Below the pieces are notes generated by a model, which was not told the DNA's origin, made no database searches, and saw nothing but the letters and a program-made list of their open reading frames with translations. Both the position numbers and the translations under genes were made by a program. From assembly GCA_038325765.1 (NCBI GenBank), contig JBBQJI010000036.1:13989-77988 (forward strand): 64,000 bases of DNA, read 5' to 3'. How positions within the stretch are numbered: the first letter of the stretch is position 1; each line of letters starts with the position of its first letter. The DNA is from Xiheibacterium sp038325765 (GTDB taxonomy: Bacteria; Myxococcota_A; Polyangia; Nannocystales; Nannocystaceae). Of the stretch, positions 35,919-43,887 are shown in pieces.

Positions 35919-36983
35919 TCACTGCAGCGCACAGCGCAGCTCGTCGGCGATCGCGTCCGTTGCGACCGCCGACGCCCGCGAGATGCCGGTGAGCTGCAAG
36001 AACCCATGGGGCAGCGTCGGCTCGTCGCGCAGCGCGACCGGCACGCCCGCCTCGCGCAGACGCGCGGCATAGGCGAGGCCCTCGTCGCGCAGCGGATCGA
36101 AGCCCGCGACCACCACCAACGCCGGCGCGAGGCCCGACACATCCGGTGCGCGCAGCGGCGACACCCGCGGATCAGTGCGATCGAGCGGCTCGGCCAACGC
36201 ATGGCGCTCGAACCACCGGATGAGATCCCTGCCCAACCACGGCGCGTCGGCGAACTGCGTCCGCGACGGGAAGTCGGCCGCGACGTCGGTGCTGGGATAG
36301 ACGAGCAGCTGCACGCGCGGCTGGGGCTCGCCGCGGCCCTTGGCGAGCTGACACACCACGGCGGCGAGCTTGCCGCCGCGGCTGTCGCCACCGACCGCGA
36401 CGCGATCGGCCCGCACACCGAGCGCGTCGGTGTGCGCGAGGCACCAACGGTAGGCCGCGAACGAGTCCTCGGCCGCGGCGAGATACGAGTGCTCGGGCGC
36501 GAGCCGGTAGTCGACCGCGAGCACGACCACGCGACTGCGCGCAGCGAACGTCCGACACACCACATCGTGCGTCTCGAGATCGCCGATGACGCCGCCGCCG
36601 CCGTGGAAGTAGACCAACAGCGGCAGCTCGCCCATCGTCGGTCGATACATGCGCGCGGGGATCGGACCGTGCTCACCTTCCAGCTCGAGATCCCGCACCT
36701 CGTCCATCCGTGGCGGTGCGCGCTCGAGCAGCGACATGCGCCGATACTCGCGACGCGCGTTCGCGACGCTGCCGTGCTCGATCGGGCGGTGCCTCGCCAC
36801 GCGGCGCAGCAGGTCGGCCCACTGCACCTGATCGTCGAGCCGATGATCGCCGACGACGTGACGGGTGCGTGACAGCGACAGCAATCGCCGCACCACCGCC
36901 TTGGGCACCCGGGCCAGGCTGCGGGCCATCGCGGCCTCGATGCGGAGCCGGGCGGCGGCAAAGGGTGTGGGCTCGGAGGCCAT
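35919..36983 (-). CDS. HSL-family alpha/beta hydrolase (esterase/lipase)
   Basis: 354 residues from ATG 36981-36983; ATG 37002-37004 would add seven. The oxyanion motif is YFHGGGGVIGDLETHD (HGGG). The nucleophile elbow reads GGDSRGGKLAAVV, where most hormone-sensitive-lipase-family members have GDSAGG. The acid is in VVVAGFDPLRDEG (DPLxD) and the base in LPHGFLQLTG (HGF). An N-terminal helical cap (residues 1-120) with many Arg residues precedes the core. The protein is cytoplasmic by appearance and should hydrolyse short- to medium-chain esters. The Arg in the elbow is the odd point. It is divergent from the DUF1592-type gene at 37157. Confidence 0.82.
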   Translation of the reverse strand: MASEPTPFAAARLRIEAAMARSLARVPKAVVRRLLSLSRTRHVVGDHRLDDQVQWADLLRRVARHRPIEHGSVANARREYRRMSLLERAPPRMDEVRDLELEGEHGPIPARMYRPTMGELPLLVYFHGGGGVIGDLETHDVVCRTFAARSRVVVLAVDYRLAPEHSYLAAAEDSFAAYRWCLAHTDALGVRADRVAVGGDSRGGKLAAVVCQLAKGRGEPQPRVQLLVYPSTDVAADFPSRTQFADAPWLGRDLIRWFERHALAEPLDRTDPRVSPLRAPDVSGLAPALVVVAGFDPLRDEGLAYAARLREAGVPVALRDEPTLPHGFLQLTGISRASAVATDAIADELRCALQ

Positions 36984-37156
36984 CGGGGCAGCAGTGTACG
37001 CCATGCGGGTCGCGCGGCCGGACGATGAGCGGCGTCGGCGCATCTCGGAGATCGGGGCGCCACGAACCTTTGTCGTGCCGATTCTACGGATGCGGAGCCG
37101 CCGCGTGCGCCGAGGCATCGCGGCGTCCGTCCCGGAACTGGATGCCGGCCAACTCC

Positions 37157-38860
37157 ATGCACCGCACGCTCCTCACGGCCGGCGCGATCGCGCTCGGCGG
37201 CTGCTACCAGGGCCTGACCGACGATCGCGGCGTCCCCCAGGACGACGCCGCGGGCAGCGGTGGCCCCGACGACGGCGGACCCGACGACGATCCCCCAGAC
37301 ACCACCTTGCTGTGCGAGGACGCCGCCCCGAGCACGCCCCCTGTGCGCATGCGCCTGCTGACGCGCACCGAGTACGACAACACCGTGCGCGATCTGCTGG
37401 GCGACACCACGTCACCGGCGCGCACGACCTTCGCCCCCGAGAACAAGAACGGCCTGTTCGAGAACGACGCTTCCGTCCATCAGGTCAGCAAGGACGTCGT
37501 GCGGCAGTACCTCGACGCGGCCGAGGACATCGCCGCGCGCGCCGTCGCCGAGCGCATGCTGCAGCTCACCGCGTGCGATCCGCTCGTGAGCGGAGAGCTC
37601 GCATGCGGACAGAGCTTCGTCGTCGAGTTCATGCCGCGGGCGTTTCGTCGCCCGACCGACGCCGCCGAGTCGGCGCCGATGCTCGCCCTGTTCGAGTCGT
37701 CGCTCACGCAATACGGCTATGCCGAGGCCATCGCCGTCACCACCCAGGCCATCCTGCAGTCACCACAGTTCCTCTACCGCATCGAGCCGGTGCCCGAGGG
37801 CGCGGCCCCGGGCGATCTGGTCGCCGTCGGCGGCTACGCCATGGCCTCGCGCCTGTCGTATTTCATCACCGGTTCGACGCCCGACGCCGAGCTGCTCGCG
37901 GCCGCCGGCGCCGGCATGCTCGACGACACCGACGGCGTCGAGACCCAGGCCCGGCGCCTGCTCGAGTCGCCCGCCGGCCGCCAGGCGGTCGCCGAGTTCC
38001 ACCGCCAGTGGCTCGGCCTGGGCGCGCTGGGCTCGGTCGCCAAGGATCCCGTCGCCTTTCCCGGCCTCGATCCCACCACGTTCGCCGGCGACTGGACCGA
38101 CAGCGTGCAGCAGTTCATCGCGCACGTGTACTTCGACGGCGACGGGACGCTCGAGGCGCTGCTCAGCGCGCCCGAGGTCTTCCTCAGCACCGAGCTCGCC
38201 GCGTTCTACCAGGCGAGCGCCCAAGATCCGGTCACCGGCGCGTGGACGATCCCGGGCAAGCGCGCAGGACTGCTGTCGCAGCCCGGCCTGCTCGCCATGC
38301 TCGCGTATCCCGACGGCAGCTCGCCCATCGCCCGCGGGGTCTTCGTGCGCAAGCATCTGCTGTGTCAGGAGCTCACGCCGCCCCCGGACATCTCGCTCGA
38401 GCCGCCTTCTCCGGATCCCGACGCCACGACGCGCGAGCGTTTCGCCGAGCACACCGCCGCACCGGCGTGCGCCGGCTGCCACGCGCTCATCAACCCGCTG
38501 GGCTTCACCCTCGAGAACTACGACGGCTCGGGTCGCTGGCGCACCACGGAGAACGGCGCGGCGATCGACGCCTCGGGCGAGATCCTGAACGTGCAGGATC
38601 CGAACACCATGGGCCCGGTCACCGACGCCGCCGACCTGTCGCGGCGGCTGTCGACGAGCACGGATGTCCAGGCGTGCATGATCGAGAACTGGACGACGTA
38701 CGCCCTCGGTCGCCGACTCGACGACGAGCTCGACGCCTGTACGATGCTCGACCTCGAGGAGGCGTTCGCCGACAGCGGCGGCGACCTGCTGGAGCTGATG
38801 GTGGACATCACCCTCTCGGATGCGTTTCGATTCCGCACGATCGGCACAGGTGACGCATGA
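37157..38860 (+). CDS. DUF1587/1595/1592/1588/1585 (planctomycete-type cytochrome-like) lipoprotein
   Basis: 567 residues from ATG 37157-37159; an in-frame ATG at 37142 is possible. Signal MHRTLLTAGAIALGGCYQG with lipobox LGGC, then an Asp/Gly/Pro linker. Domains by motif: LLTRTEYDNTVRDLLGD (DUF1587), FMPRAFRRPTDAAESAPMLA (DUF1595), AILQSPQFLYRIEPV (DUF1592), AGLLSQPGLLAMLAYPDGSS with GVFVRKHLLCQELTPPPD (DUF1588), and CAGCHALINPLGFTLENYDG (one CxxCH, so one covalent haem is likely) leading into DUF1585. Such proteins form a two-gene unit with DUF1552 proteins. The next gene overlaps by atga. A role in an envelope redox complex is assumed for the family but unproven. Confidence 0.85.
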   Translation: MHRTLLTAGAIALGGCYQGLTDDRGVPQDDAAGSGGPDDGGPDDDPPDTTLLCEDAAPSTPPVRMRLLTRTEYDNTVRDLLGDTTSPARTTFAPENKNGLFENDASVHQVSKDVVRQYLDAAEDIAARAVAERMLQLTACDPLVSGELACGQSFVVEFMPRAFRRPTDAAESAPMLALFESSLTQYGYAEAIAVTTQAILQSPQFLYRIEPVPEGAAPGDLVAVGGYAMASRLSYFITGSTPDAELLAAAGAGMLDDTDGVETQARRLLESPAGRQAVAEFHRQWLGLGALGSVAKDPVAFPGLDPTTFAGDWTDSVQQFIAHVYFDGDGTLEALLSAPEVFLSTELAAFYQASAQDPVTGAWTIPGKRAGLLSQPGLLAMLAYPDGSSPIARGVFVRKHLLCQELTPPPDISLEPPSPDPDATTRERFAEHTAAPACAGCHALINPLGFTLENYDGSGRWRTTENGAAIDASGEILNVQDPNTMGPVTDAADLSRRLSTSTDVQACMIENWTTYALGRRLDDELDACTMLDLEEAFADSGGDLLELMVDITLSDAFRFRTIGTGDA

Positions 38861-40212
38861 AGACTCGCATGCACAGAAGGACCATGCTCCGCGGTCTCGG
38901 CGGATCGATGCTCGCGCTGCCGCTGCTCGACATGGCCGTCCGCGATGTCCAGGCCGCGATGCCCGGCGTGGCCGCCGACGGCTTCCCGCTGCGCTTCATC
39001 GTGTTCTTCAACCCCAACGGCTGCTGGCCGGCGACGTGGTTCCCCACCGGCACCGAGACCGACTTCACGCTCGCGCAGAGCATGGTACCGCTCGAGCCGT
39101 TCAAGGATCGCCTCATCATCCTCGACGGCGTCGACATGCCGGCGGTCGACGCCGGTCCCGGCGAGGACCACCAGCAGGGCATGGGCGGCGTACTCACCGG
39201 TCGGCCGCTGCGGCAAGGCGGTATGGTCGGCGGCGACGGTTCGCTCGCGGGCTGGGCCGACGGCATCTCCATCGATCAGCGTATCGCCCAGCACATCGGC
39301 GCCACCACGCCGCTGGGCAGCGTCGAGGCCGGCATCCGGGCCAGCGCCTACACCGGCGGCGAGATCCGCAGCCGCATGGTCTACGCCGCCGCCGATCAGC
39401 CGCTGCCGCCCGAGGACAACCCCGCCGGCATCTTCGCGCGGATGTTCGCCGACTTCAGCGCCGATCCGACCGAGATGATCATCCGTCGGGCCAAGCGCGT
39501 GAGCGTGCTCGACACCGTCAACGAGCAATTCACCGCCGTGCGTCAGCAGGCCGGCATCGATGATCGCCAGCGCCTCGATCAGCACGCCGCCCTCGTCCGG
39601 GATCTCGAGCTGCGCCTGCAGAACGAGCCGGTGCTCGGCGAGCACTGCGTGGTCCCGGGCGCGCCGCCGGCGGTCAACCCCGACGACGCAGGCTCGATGC
39701 ATATCGTCTCGCAGGCCCACATCGATCTGATAGCGATGGCCTTTGCCTGCGACATCACTCGGGTGGCGAGCCTGCAGTACAGCAACGGCGCCAACCATCA
39801 CACCTTCCCGTTCATCGGCAGCAACGGGGACGGCCACATGCTGTCGCACGCTGGCGACGATGACGCAGGGGCGTGGGCGGAGTGGACGGTGCGCCAGACC
39901 TGGTACTGCGAGCAGTTCGCCTACCTGCTGGGCAAGCTCGCCGCGATCCCCGAGGGCGACGTGACGGTGCTCGATCACACCTGCATCCTGTGGGTCAACG
40001 AGTTGTCCAAGGGCAACACCCACAGCCACCAGCGGATGCCGTTCGTGCTCGCCGGATCGGCGGGCGGATACTTCGACACCGGCCGCTACGTCACCTACCC
40101 CGGCGCATCGCACAACGACCTGTTGGTCTCGCTGCAGAACGCGTACGGCATCGACGAGCAGCTCTTCGGCGCCCAGGAATTCTGCACGGGCGCGCTCGCC
40201 GGGCTGACCTGA
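38857..40212 (+). CDS. DUF1552 protein with Tat signal
   Basis: 451 residues from ATG 38857-38859, overlapping the upstream TGA by the atga tetranucleotide. The N-terminus HRRTMLRGLGGSMLALPLLD is a twin-arginine signal, so it folds in the cytoplasm before export. Family features: FIVFFNPNGCWPATWFP, LIILDGVDM, DHQQGMGGVLTGRPL, VSVLDTVNEQFTAV, HTFPFIGSNGDGHMLSH and ILWVNELSKGNTHSHQRMPF. The fold resembles the DUF1501/sulfatase-like group. It pairs with the haem-containing protein upstream, as in planctomycetes and myxobacteria. Probable function: periplasmic partner enzyme, substrate unknown. A hairpin follows the stop. Confidence 0.85.
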   Translation: MKTRMHRRTMLRGLGGSMLALPLLDMAVRDVQAAMPGVAADGFPLRFIVFFNPNGCWPATWFPTGTETDFTLAQSMVPLEPFKDRLIILDGVDMPAVDAGPGEDHQQGMGGVLTGRPLRQGGMVGGDGSLAGWADGISIDQRIAQHIGATTPLGSVEAGIRASAYTGGEIRSRMVYAAADQPLPPEDNPAGIFARMFADFSADPTEMIIRRAKRVSVLDTVNEQFTAVRQQAGIDDRQRLDQHAALVRDLELRLQNEPVLGEHCVVPGAPPAVNPDDAGSMHIVSQAHIDLIAMAFACDITRVASLQYSNGANHHTFPFIGSNGDGHMLSHAGDDDAGAWAEWTVRQTWYCEQFAYLLGKLAAIPEGDVTVLDHTCILWVNELSKGNTHSHQRMPFVLAGSAGGYFDTGRYVTYPGASHNDLLVSLQNAYGIDEQLFGAQEFCTGALAGLT

Positions 40213-40238
40213 ACCCGCAGGCGGGCCTCCGGTTCAGG
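40208..40238 (+). terminator. Hairpin after the DUF1552 gene
   Basis: The arms cctgaacc (40208-40215) and ggttcagg (40231-40238) pair perfectly over 8 bp, with a 15-nt loop that itself contains a small cccgc-ag-gcggg-like pairing. It overlaps the stop codon and faces the convergent flippase gene, which ends at 40320. Confidence 0.55.
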
Positions 40239-40319
40239 GGCGGACCACCGGGCGATCTCGCCCAACGCGGATGATATCGCCCACCGCGGGGATCTCGAGC
40301 CGCGCTTCGGGCAGCGCGA

Positions 40320-41891
40320 TCAGTCGTTCGTCGGCGGTGGGCCATCGCCCGCGCCGCCAGGCGGCGGTCGCCGGGTCCAGCGCTTGGTGATCGCTTGGCC
40401 GACGCTCGCCCGCGTCCGCGGGTCGACCAGCACGGCGACGGCGACCGCGAGCGACGCGAGGCCGAGGGCGAGGGCGATGCGGACGCCGACCCCGCCGACC
40501 CCGCCGACCCCGCCGATCATCGCCGGATCCCACACCGCGATCACGACCGCCAGCCCCGCGCCCAGGCCAAGATGCGGACCGGCCACGTCGCGCCACCGCA
40601 GCGTCACCCGCTCGAGCAGGTGGAGCTCGACGATCTGCGCGGCGCTGACCAAGGCGACCGCGATCACGGTGGCCACGGCGGCGCCGAGCAATCCGTAGGC
40701 GGGGATGAGCAGCCACGCGAGGCCGGTGTTCAGCGCCGCGACGATGACGCTGTTGGTGAGCGTCCAGCCGGTGTGGCCGGTGAACATCATGCAGTTGCCG
40801 GCGAGACCGTAGGCGCAGTTGATGAACGAGGTGACGAGCAGCACCGCCACGAACGCGCTATCGCCACGGTACGATTCATCGGCCAGGGCCATCACGTCGT
40901 CGCGCAGCACCACGGCGGCGAGCACCACCGGCACGATCAGCATGGTGGTCACGTTCGACAGCCGCCCGAGCGCCGATGTGAGTTCCTCGCGTTCGCCGGC
41001 CTGGTGGTGTCGCGCGGCCACCGGCGCCAGCGCACCGCTGAAGACCGTGCGGATGGTCTTGAGGTTGCTCGTGAGCAGCGACGCGGTGCCGTACCACGCG
41101 ATCTGGGCCGGGGCCGCGCCGAGGCCCGCGAGCATGGGCACCGCGAGGCGGGTGATGTAGCGGTTGAGCGTGAGGTTCAAGCTCTGCGGGATCGCGAAGG
41201 CGAGCATCTTGCGGTGGGGCCGAAGCCGCACCACCGCGAGCAGCAGGGCGCGGACGTCGAACATCTTGACGAGCGGCCACAGCGACAGCGCCGCGAGTAC
41301 GAGCTGCGTGACGAGCCACGCGGTCAGCAGCCCCGTCACGGAGTCATCAATGGTGAAGGCCACTGCGGCGGTGCCGAGCAAGATGATCGGGCGCAGACCG
41401 CCGAACAGCGCGTCGAACTCCATGCGCAGGTGGGCCTTGGTCGCCGCGATCACGATGGTCCAGAACGAGAACGGCACCAGCGACCAGCCGGCCAGGGCGA
41501 GGCCGGGCAAGAGCGCGCCCGGCTCGTCGGCGAGCTGCGCTGCGAGGTATGGCGCGCCCAGCTGGACGGCGATCGCCGTGGCGCACGACAGCGCGAGCGT
41601 GATCACCAGCGCGTTGGCCAGCACCTGCGCGATGCGACCGCCAGCCTCGGGATCACCCGGGCCCGGACCCAGGGCCTGGCTGCCGAAGATCGTCGTGGCG
41701 TCGGCGTAGCCCGTGGCCAAAAAGCCCGCCGAGATCTCGGCCAGGGACACCGCGATGAGGTAGTAGCCGACGACGACAGGGCCATACAGCCAGGTCGCGA
41801 ACAGCACGAACAGGGGCTCGAGGAGCTTGGCGACCAGGCCGAGCGTGTTGATGAACGTGCCGCGACGCAGCTCGCGTTCGTACGACGCCAC
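40320..41891 (-). CDS. Polysaccharide/oligosaccharide flippase (MOP superfamily)
   Basis: 523 residues from ATG 41889-41891. About 14 hydrophobic segments: LEPLFVLFATWLYGPVVVGY, YYLIAVSLAEISAGFLATGY, ANALVITLALSCATAIAV, MLIVPVVLAAVVLRDDV, SVIVAALNTGLAWLLIPAYG and AVATVIAVALVSAAQIVELH. The N-terminus RGTFINTLGLVAKLLEPLFV and the central ITRLAVPMLAGLG region match Wzx-like lipid-linked oligosaccharide flippases. The C-terminal loop contains a Gly-Val repeat (GGVGGVGGVGV) from a 9-bp tandem repeat at 40485-40517, and the tail is Pro/Gly rich. Inner-membrane flipping of glycolipid precursors for capsule or exopolysaccharide is expected. No glycosyltransferases are nearby. Confidence 0.8.
   Translation of the reverse strand: MASYERELRRGTFINTLGLVAKLLEPLFVLFATWLYGPVVVGYYLIAVSLAEISAGFLATGYADATTIFGSQALGPGPGDPEAGGRIAQVLANALVITLALSCATAIAVQLGAPYLAAQLADEPGALLPGLALAGWSLVPFSFWTIVIAATKAHLRMEFDALFGGLRPIILLGTAAVAFTIDDSVTGLLTAWLVTQLVLAALSLWPLVKMFDVRALLLAVVRLRPHRKMLAFAIPQSLNLTLNRYITRLAVPMLAGLGAAPAQIAWYGTASLLTSNLKTIRTVFSGALAPVAARHHQAGEREELTSALGRLSNVTTMLIVPVVLAAVVLRDDVMALADESYRGDSAFVAVLLVTSFINCAYGLAGNCMMFTGHTGWTLTNSVIVAALNTGLAWLLIPAYGLLGAAVATVIAVALVSAAQIVELHLLERVTLRWRDVAGPHLGLGAGLAVVIAVWDPAMIGGVGGVGGVGVRIALALGLASLAVAVAVLVDPRTRASVGQAITKRWTRRPPPGGAGDGPPPTND
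40485..40517 (-). repeat. 9-bp tandem repeat inside the flippase gene
   Basis: Three exact copies of gccgacccc (40485-40511) plus a partial fourth copy. In the minus-strand gene they encode a GGVGGVGGVG stretch in a loop between late membrane segments. The repeat unit is a multiple of three, so copy-number change keeps the frame. Confidence 0.8.
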
Positions 41892-41988
41892 TGCGCGAGT
41901 CTATGCCGGATGGTCCACCCGCGCACGATGGCGGGCGCCGGGAATCAGTTGCCGGGCGCCGGGTGCGCTGATAAGTCTACCGACCATC

Positions 41989-42738
41989 GTGGAACCCGCG
42001 ACGACCATCTCTTGCGTTTTCATCGCGATCGCCGTCGGCATCGCGATCACCACGCTGGTGGTGCTCCGTCGCGTTCGCCTCGAGGTCGAGAGCCGCTACC
42101 GACGTACCGAGGCGTGGGTGGCCATCCACGCGATCCTCGGGCCGCGCGCGCCGCTGGGTCCGACCGGCGCGTGGGTGGCCAGCCCCGAGCTGCTCCACGA
42201 GCTCATGGTCCTCATCTTCGAGACCCGACCGCAGCGCATCGTCGAGCTGGGATCGGGCATGTCGACGGTGGTCTGCGCCTACGCGCTGCAGAAACTCGGG
42301 GCCGGCGGCACGGTCGTCTCGCTCGATCACGAGCCGCGCTTCGCCGAGATCACCCGTCGCAAGCTGATCCAACACGGACTCGAGGGCGTCGCGAGCGTCG
42401 TCGATGCGCCGCTGTGTGCGACGAGCCCCGAGCTCGGTGGACTGCCGTGGTACGACGTGCCGGCGGAGGCGGTGAGCGAGCCCATCGACCTGCTGGTCGT
42501 CGATGGGCCGCCCGGTGGTGGCAACGCCCTGACAAGATTCCCGGCCCTCCCCGCCCTGCGTCGGCACCTCTCGCCGGGCGCCGTGATCGTGGTGGACGAC
42601 GCGAAGCGGCCGGGTGAGCAGGAGATCGTGCGGAGGTGGCACGCGCAGGCGCCAGAGTTCAGCGTCGAGCAGCGGTGCACCGAGAAGGGCACCGCGATCC
42701 TGCGACGGCTCACCGGAACGAAAGCGCCGGTGCGCTGA
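41989..42738 (+). CDS. Membrane-anchored class I SAM-dependent methyltransferase
   Basis: 249 residues from GTG 41989-41991. An N-terminal membrane anchor (TISCVFIAIAVGIAITTLVV) is followed by a basic stop-transfer segment (LRRVRLEVESRYRRTEAWV). The methyltransferase core has motif I RIVELGSGMSTVVCAYALQK, motif II TVVSLDHEPRFAEITRRKL, IDLLVVDGPPGGG (motif IV region with the DGPPG loop), and ALRRHLSPGAVIVVDDAKRP. The VELGSGxST and DGPPG pattern is like the family that methylates sugars or small molecules (class-24/TylF-like). Acting at the inner membrane on glycans or lipids is an inference supported by the adjacent, divergent flippase. Confidence 0.75.
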   Translation: MEPATTISCVFIAIAVGIAITTLVVLRRVRLEVESRYRRTEAWVAIHAILGPRAPLGPTGAWVASPELLHELMVLIFETRPQRIVELGSGMSTVVCAYALQKLGAGGTVVSLDHEPRFAEITRRKLIQHGLEGVASVVDAPLCATSPELGGLPWYDVPAEAVSEPIDLLVVDGPPGGGNALTRFPALPALRRHLSPGAVIVVDDAKRPGEQEIVRRWHAQAPEFSVEQRCTEKGTAILRRLTGTKAPVR

Positions 42739-42786
42739 GGCGGCCGGCGCGGGCGCCCCGACTCGTGGTGCCCTCTTGGGTTGCGG

Positions 42787-43185
42787 TCACGCGGCACCGC
42801 GCGCGATCGCTTGCGCCACGGTCTCGGGGTGGATGTCGGGATACAGCGCGTTGTGGCTCGGAGCCAGCAGCGCCTGGCCACCGAACACGGCGCGCGCGTA
42901 CATCAACGGCAGCCACCGACACGGTCACTCGCGAGTTCCGCGAGTTCGGGCTTGCTGCGAGGGCGTCGGTGGGATCCTTGTCGCCCGTGACGCGGCAGCG
43001 GTCCCAGTCGGCGAAGTCGCGCAGCAGCGCGAGGCGGGGGTGCTCGGGGACAAGTGGTGCGGTCTCGGCGACGTACGCGTCCACCGCCGCGTACGTGCCG
43101 CCCCAGCGCGGCTCGAGCGACGTCAGGTATATCGCGCGGGCTCGTAGCAGCTCGGGCATCACGGCGGGATCCACTGCTCGCGCGC
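42787..43185 (-). pseudogene. Frameshifted remnant of a conserved PRWGG-containing (DUF4034-like) protein
   Basis: Three frames together give one continuous coding pattern: LLRARAIYLTSLEPRWGGTY through DFADWDRCRVTGDKDPTDAL, then (second frame) KPELAELASDRVGG, then (third frame) RWLPLMYARAVFGGQALLAP to PDIHPETVAQAIARGAA and stop at 42787-42789. Two frameshifts lie within about 60 bp around 42925-42975. The LEPRWGG motif resembles DUF4034-type helical-repeat proteins, but the family is not certain. The upstream part has been lost. It marks the right-hand border of a decayed mobile region. Confidence 0.5.
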
Positions 43186-43272
43186 GAACGTCTTCAGCGC
43201 CTGGCCACTCCGCCCCACGCTCGCAACGCCGTCCGAGCCTCCCGCTCGGTCCACCGGCGTGTGCCCACGAGG

Positions 43273-43440
43273 CCGGCAGCGGCCGTCTGTTCAGCTGCGG
43301 GCGCTGCCTGCGATCGGTCGTGATCTGCCGGCCGTGTGATCGTGGCGACGAGTACTGCAGCGAGGAGTGCTCGCGCGCATCGGAGCTCGAGTCGAGGCGT
43401 GCGACCAACGCGCGGCACCAGCGGACGCCGGACGGCCCAC
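43273..43440 (+). pseudogene. Remnant of a Cys-rich zinc-ribbon protein often found beside transposases
   Basis: The plus frame reads RLFSCGRCLRSVVICRPCDR then GDEYCSEECSRASELESRRA and NARHQRTPDG. Pairs CxxC, CxxC and CxxxC with the RGxxYC core match a small family I associate with IS21/IS66-type loci (core CDRGxRYCSxxC...YQxxxxG). The expected tail after YQ-x-x-x-G (HxxRQxxYRxRQ) is missing and replaced by unrelated sequence, and no start codon in frame suits the family. Probably debris of an insertion element. Confidence 0.4.
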
Positions 43441-43539
43441 CACCTCGCCCTCGATTCAACCCAAGCCACCTGTATTCGAGCATCCCGCCGGCGCGGGCTG
43501 TCCGTCTTTTACGGACTTTGCGCGAGCCTCGACGACCCC

Positions 43540-43887
43540 TCAGGAGGGGTCTGGAGGGCAGTCCACGAGTTTCTTGCCCTCGATGACGATTACGTCGCCA
43601 CTCTGGACCTCTACCTCGAGCCGCACTCCGGCGTCGTTCGTCGAATATCGCACTTCGTTGATGCTTGAACTCGGGCCCCACGGAAGATGACGCGGACACT
43701 CAATCCACCGCACACCGGTAACGCGAAGGACCGCTTCGCCACCGTTCGCAACTGATCGCTTCGCGACCACTAGGCCAACGCCTTCGCCCCATTCGACGAC
43801 TACGCGGACGAGGGTCGCGTCATGCAAGGACGCGAGTTCGTGGTCAAGCCGGCTACCCGGCATCGGCAGGTTGCTTCCGTGCTTCAT
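43540..43887 (-). CDS. Probable immunity protein for the adjacent Rhs toxin tip
   Basis: 115 residues from ATG 43885-43887. The ATG overlaps the toxin-domain stop as aaATGA, giving translational coupling. The protein is small and beta-rich, without signal peptide: HDATLVRVVVEWGEGVGLVV, AVLRVTGVRWIECPRHLPWG, SINEVRYSTNDAGVRLEVEV and GDVIVIEGKKLVDCPPDP. The order DATLxxVxVxW near the N-terminus resembles several Imm families (Imm50-like), which are small cytoplasmic beta proteins. Position directly behind an Rhs C-terminal toxin is the main evidence. Codon use is less GC-biased than in neighbours, as is usual for exchanged toxin-immunity tips. Confidence 0.6.
   Translation of the reverse strand: MKHGSNLPMPGSRLDHELASLHDATLVRVVVEWGEGVGLVVAKRSVANGGEAVLRVTGVRWIECPRHLPWGPSSSINEVRYSTNDAGVRLEVEVQSGDVIVIEGKKLVDCPPDPS

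Noticed and set aside
42636..43586. Long plus-strand open frame over the relic region
   Set aside because: Only the short Cys-rich part (43273-43440) resembles a protein family; the rest is antisense to other remnants.
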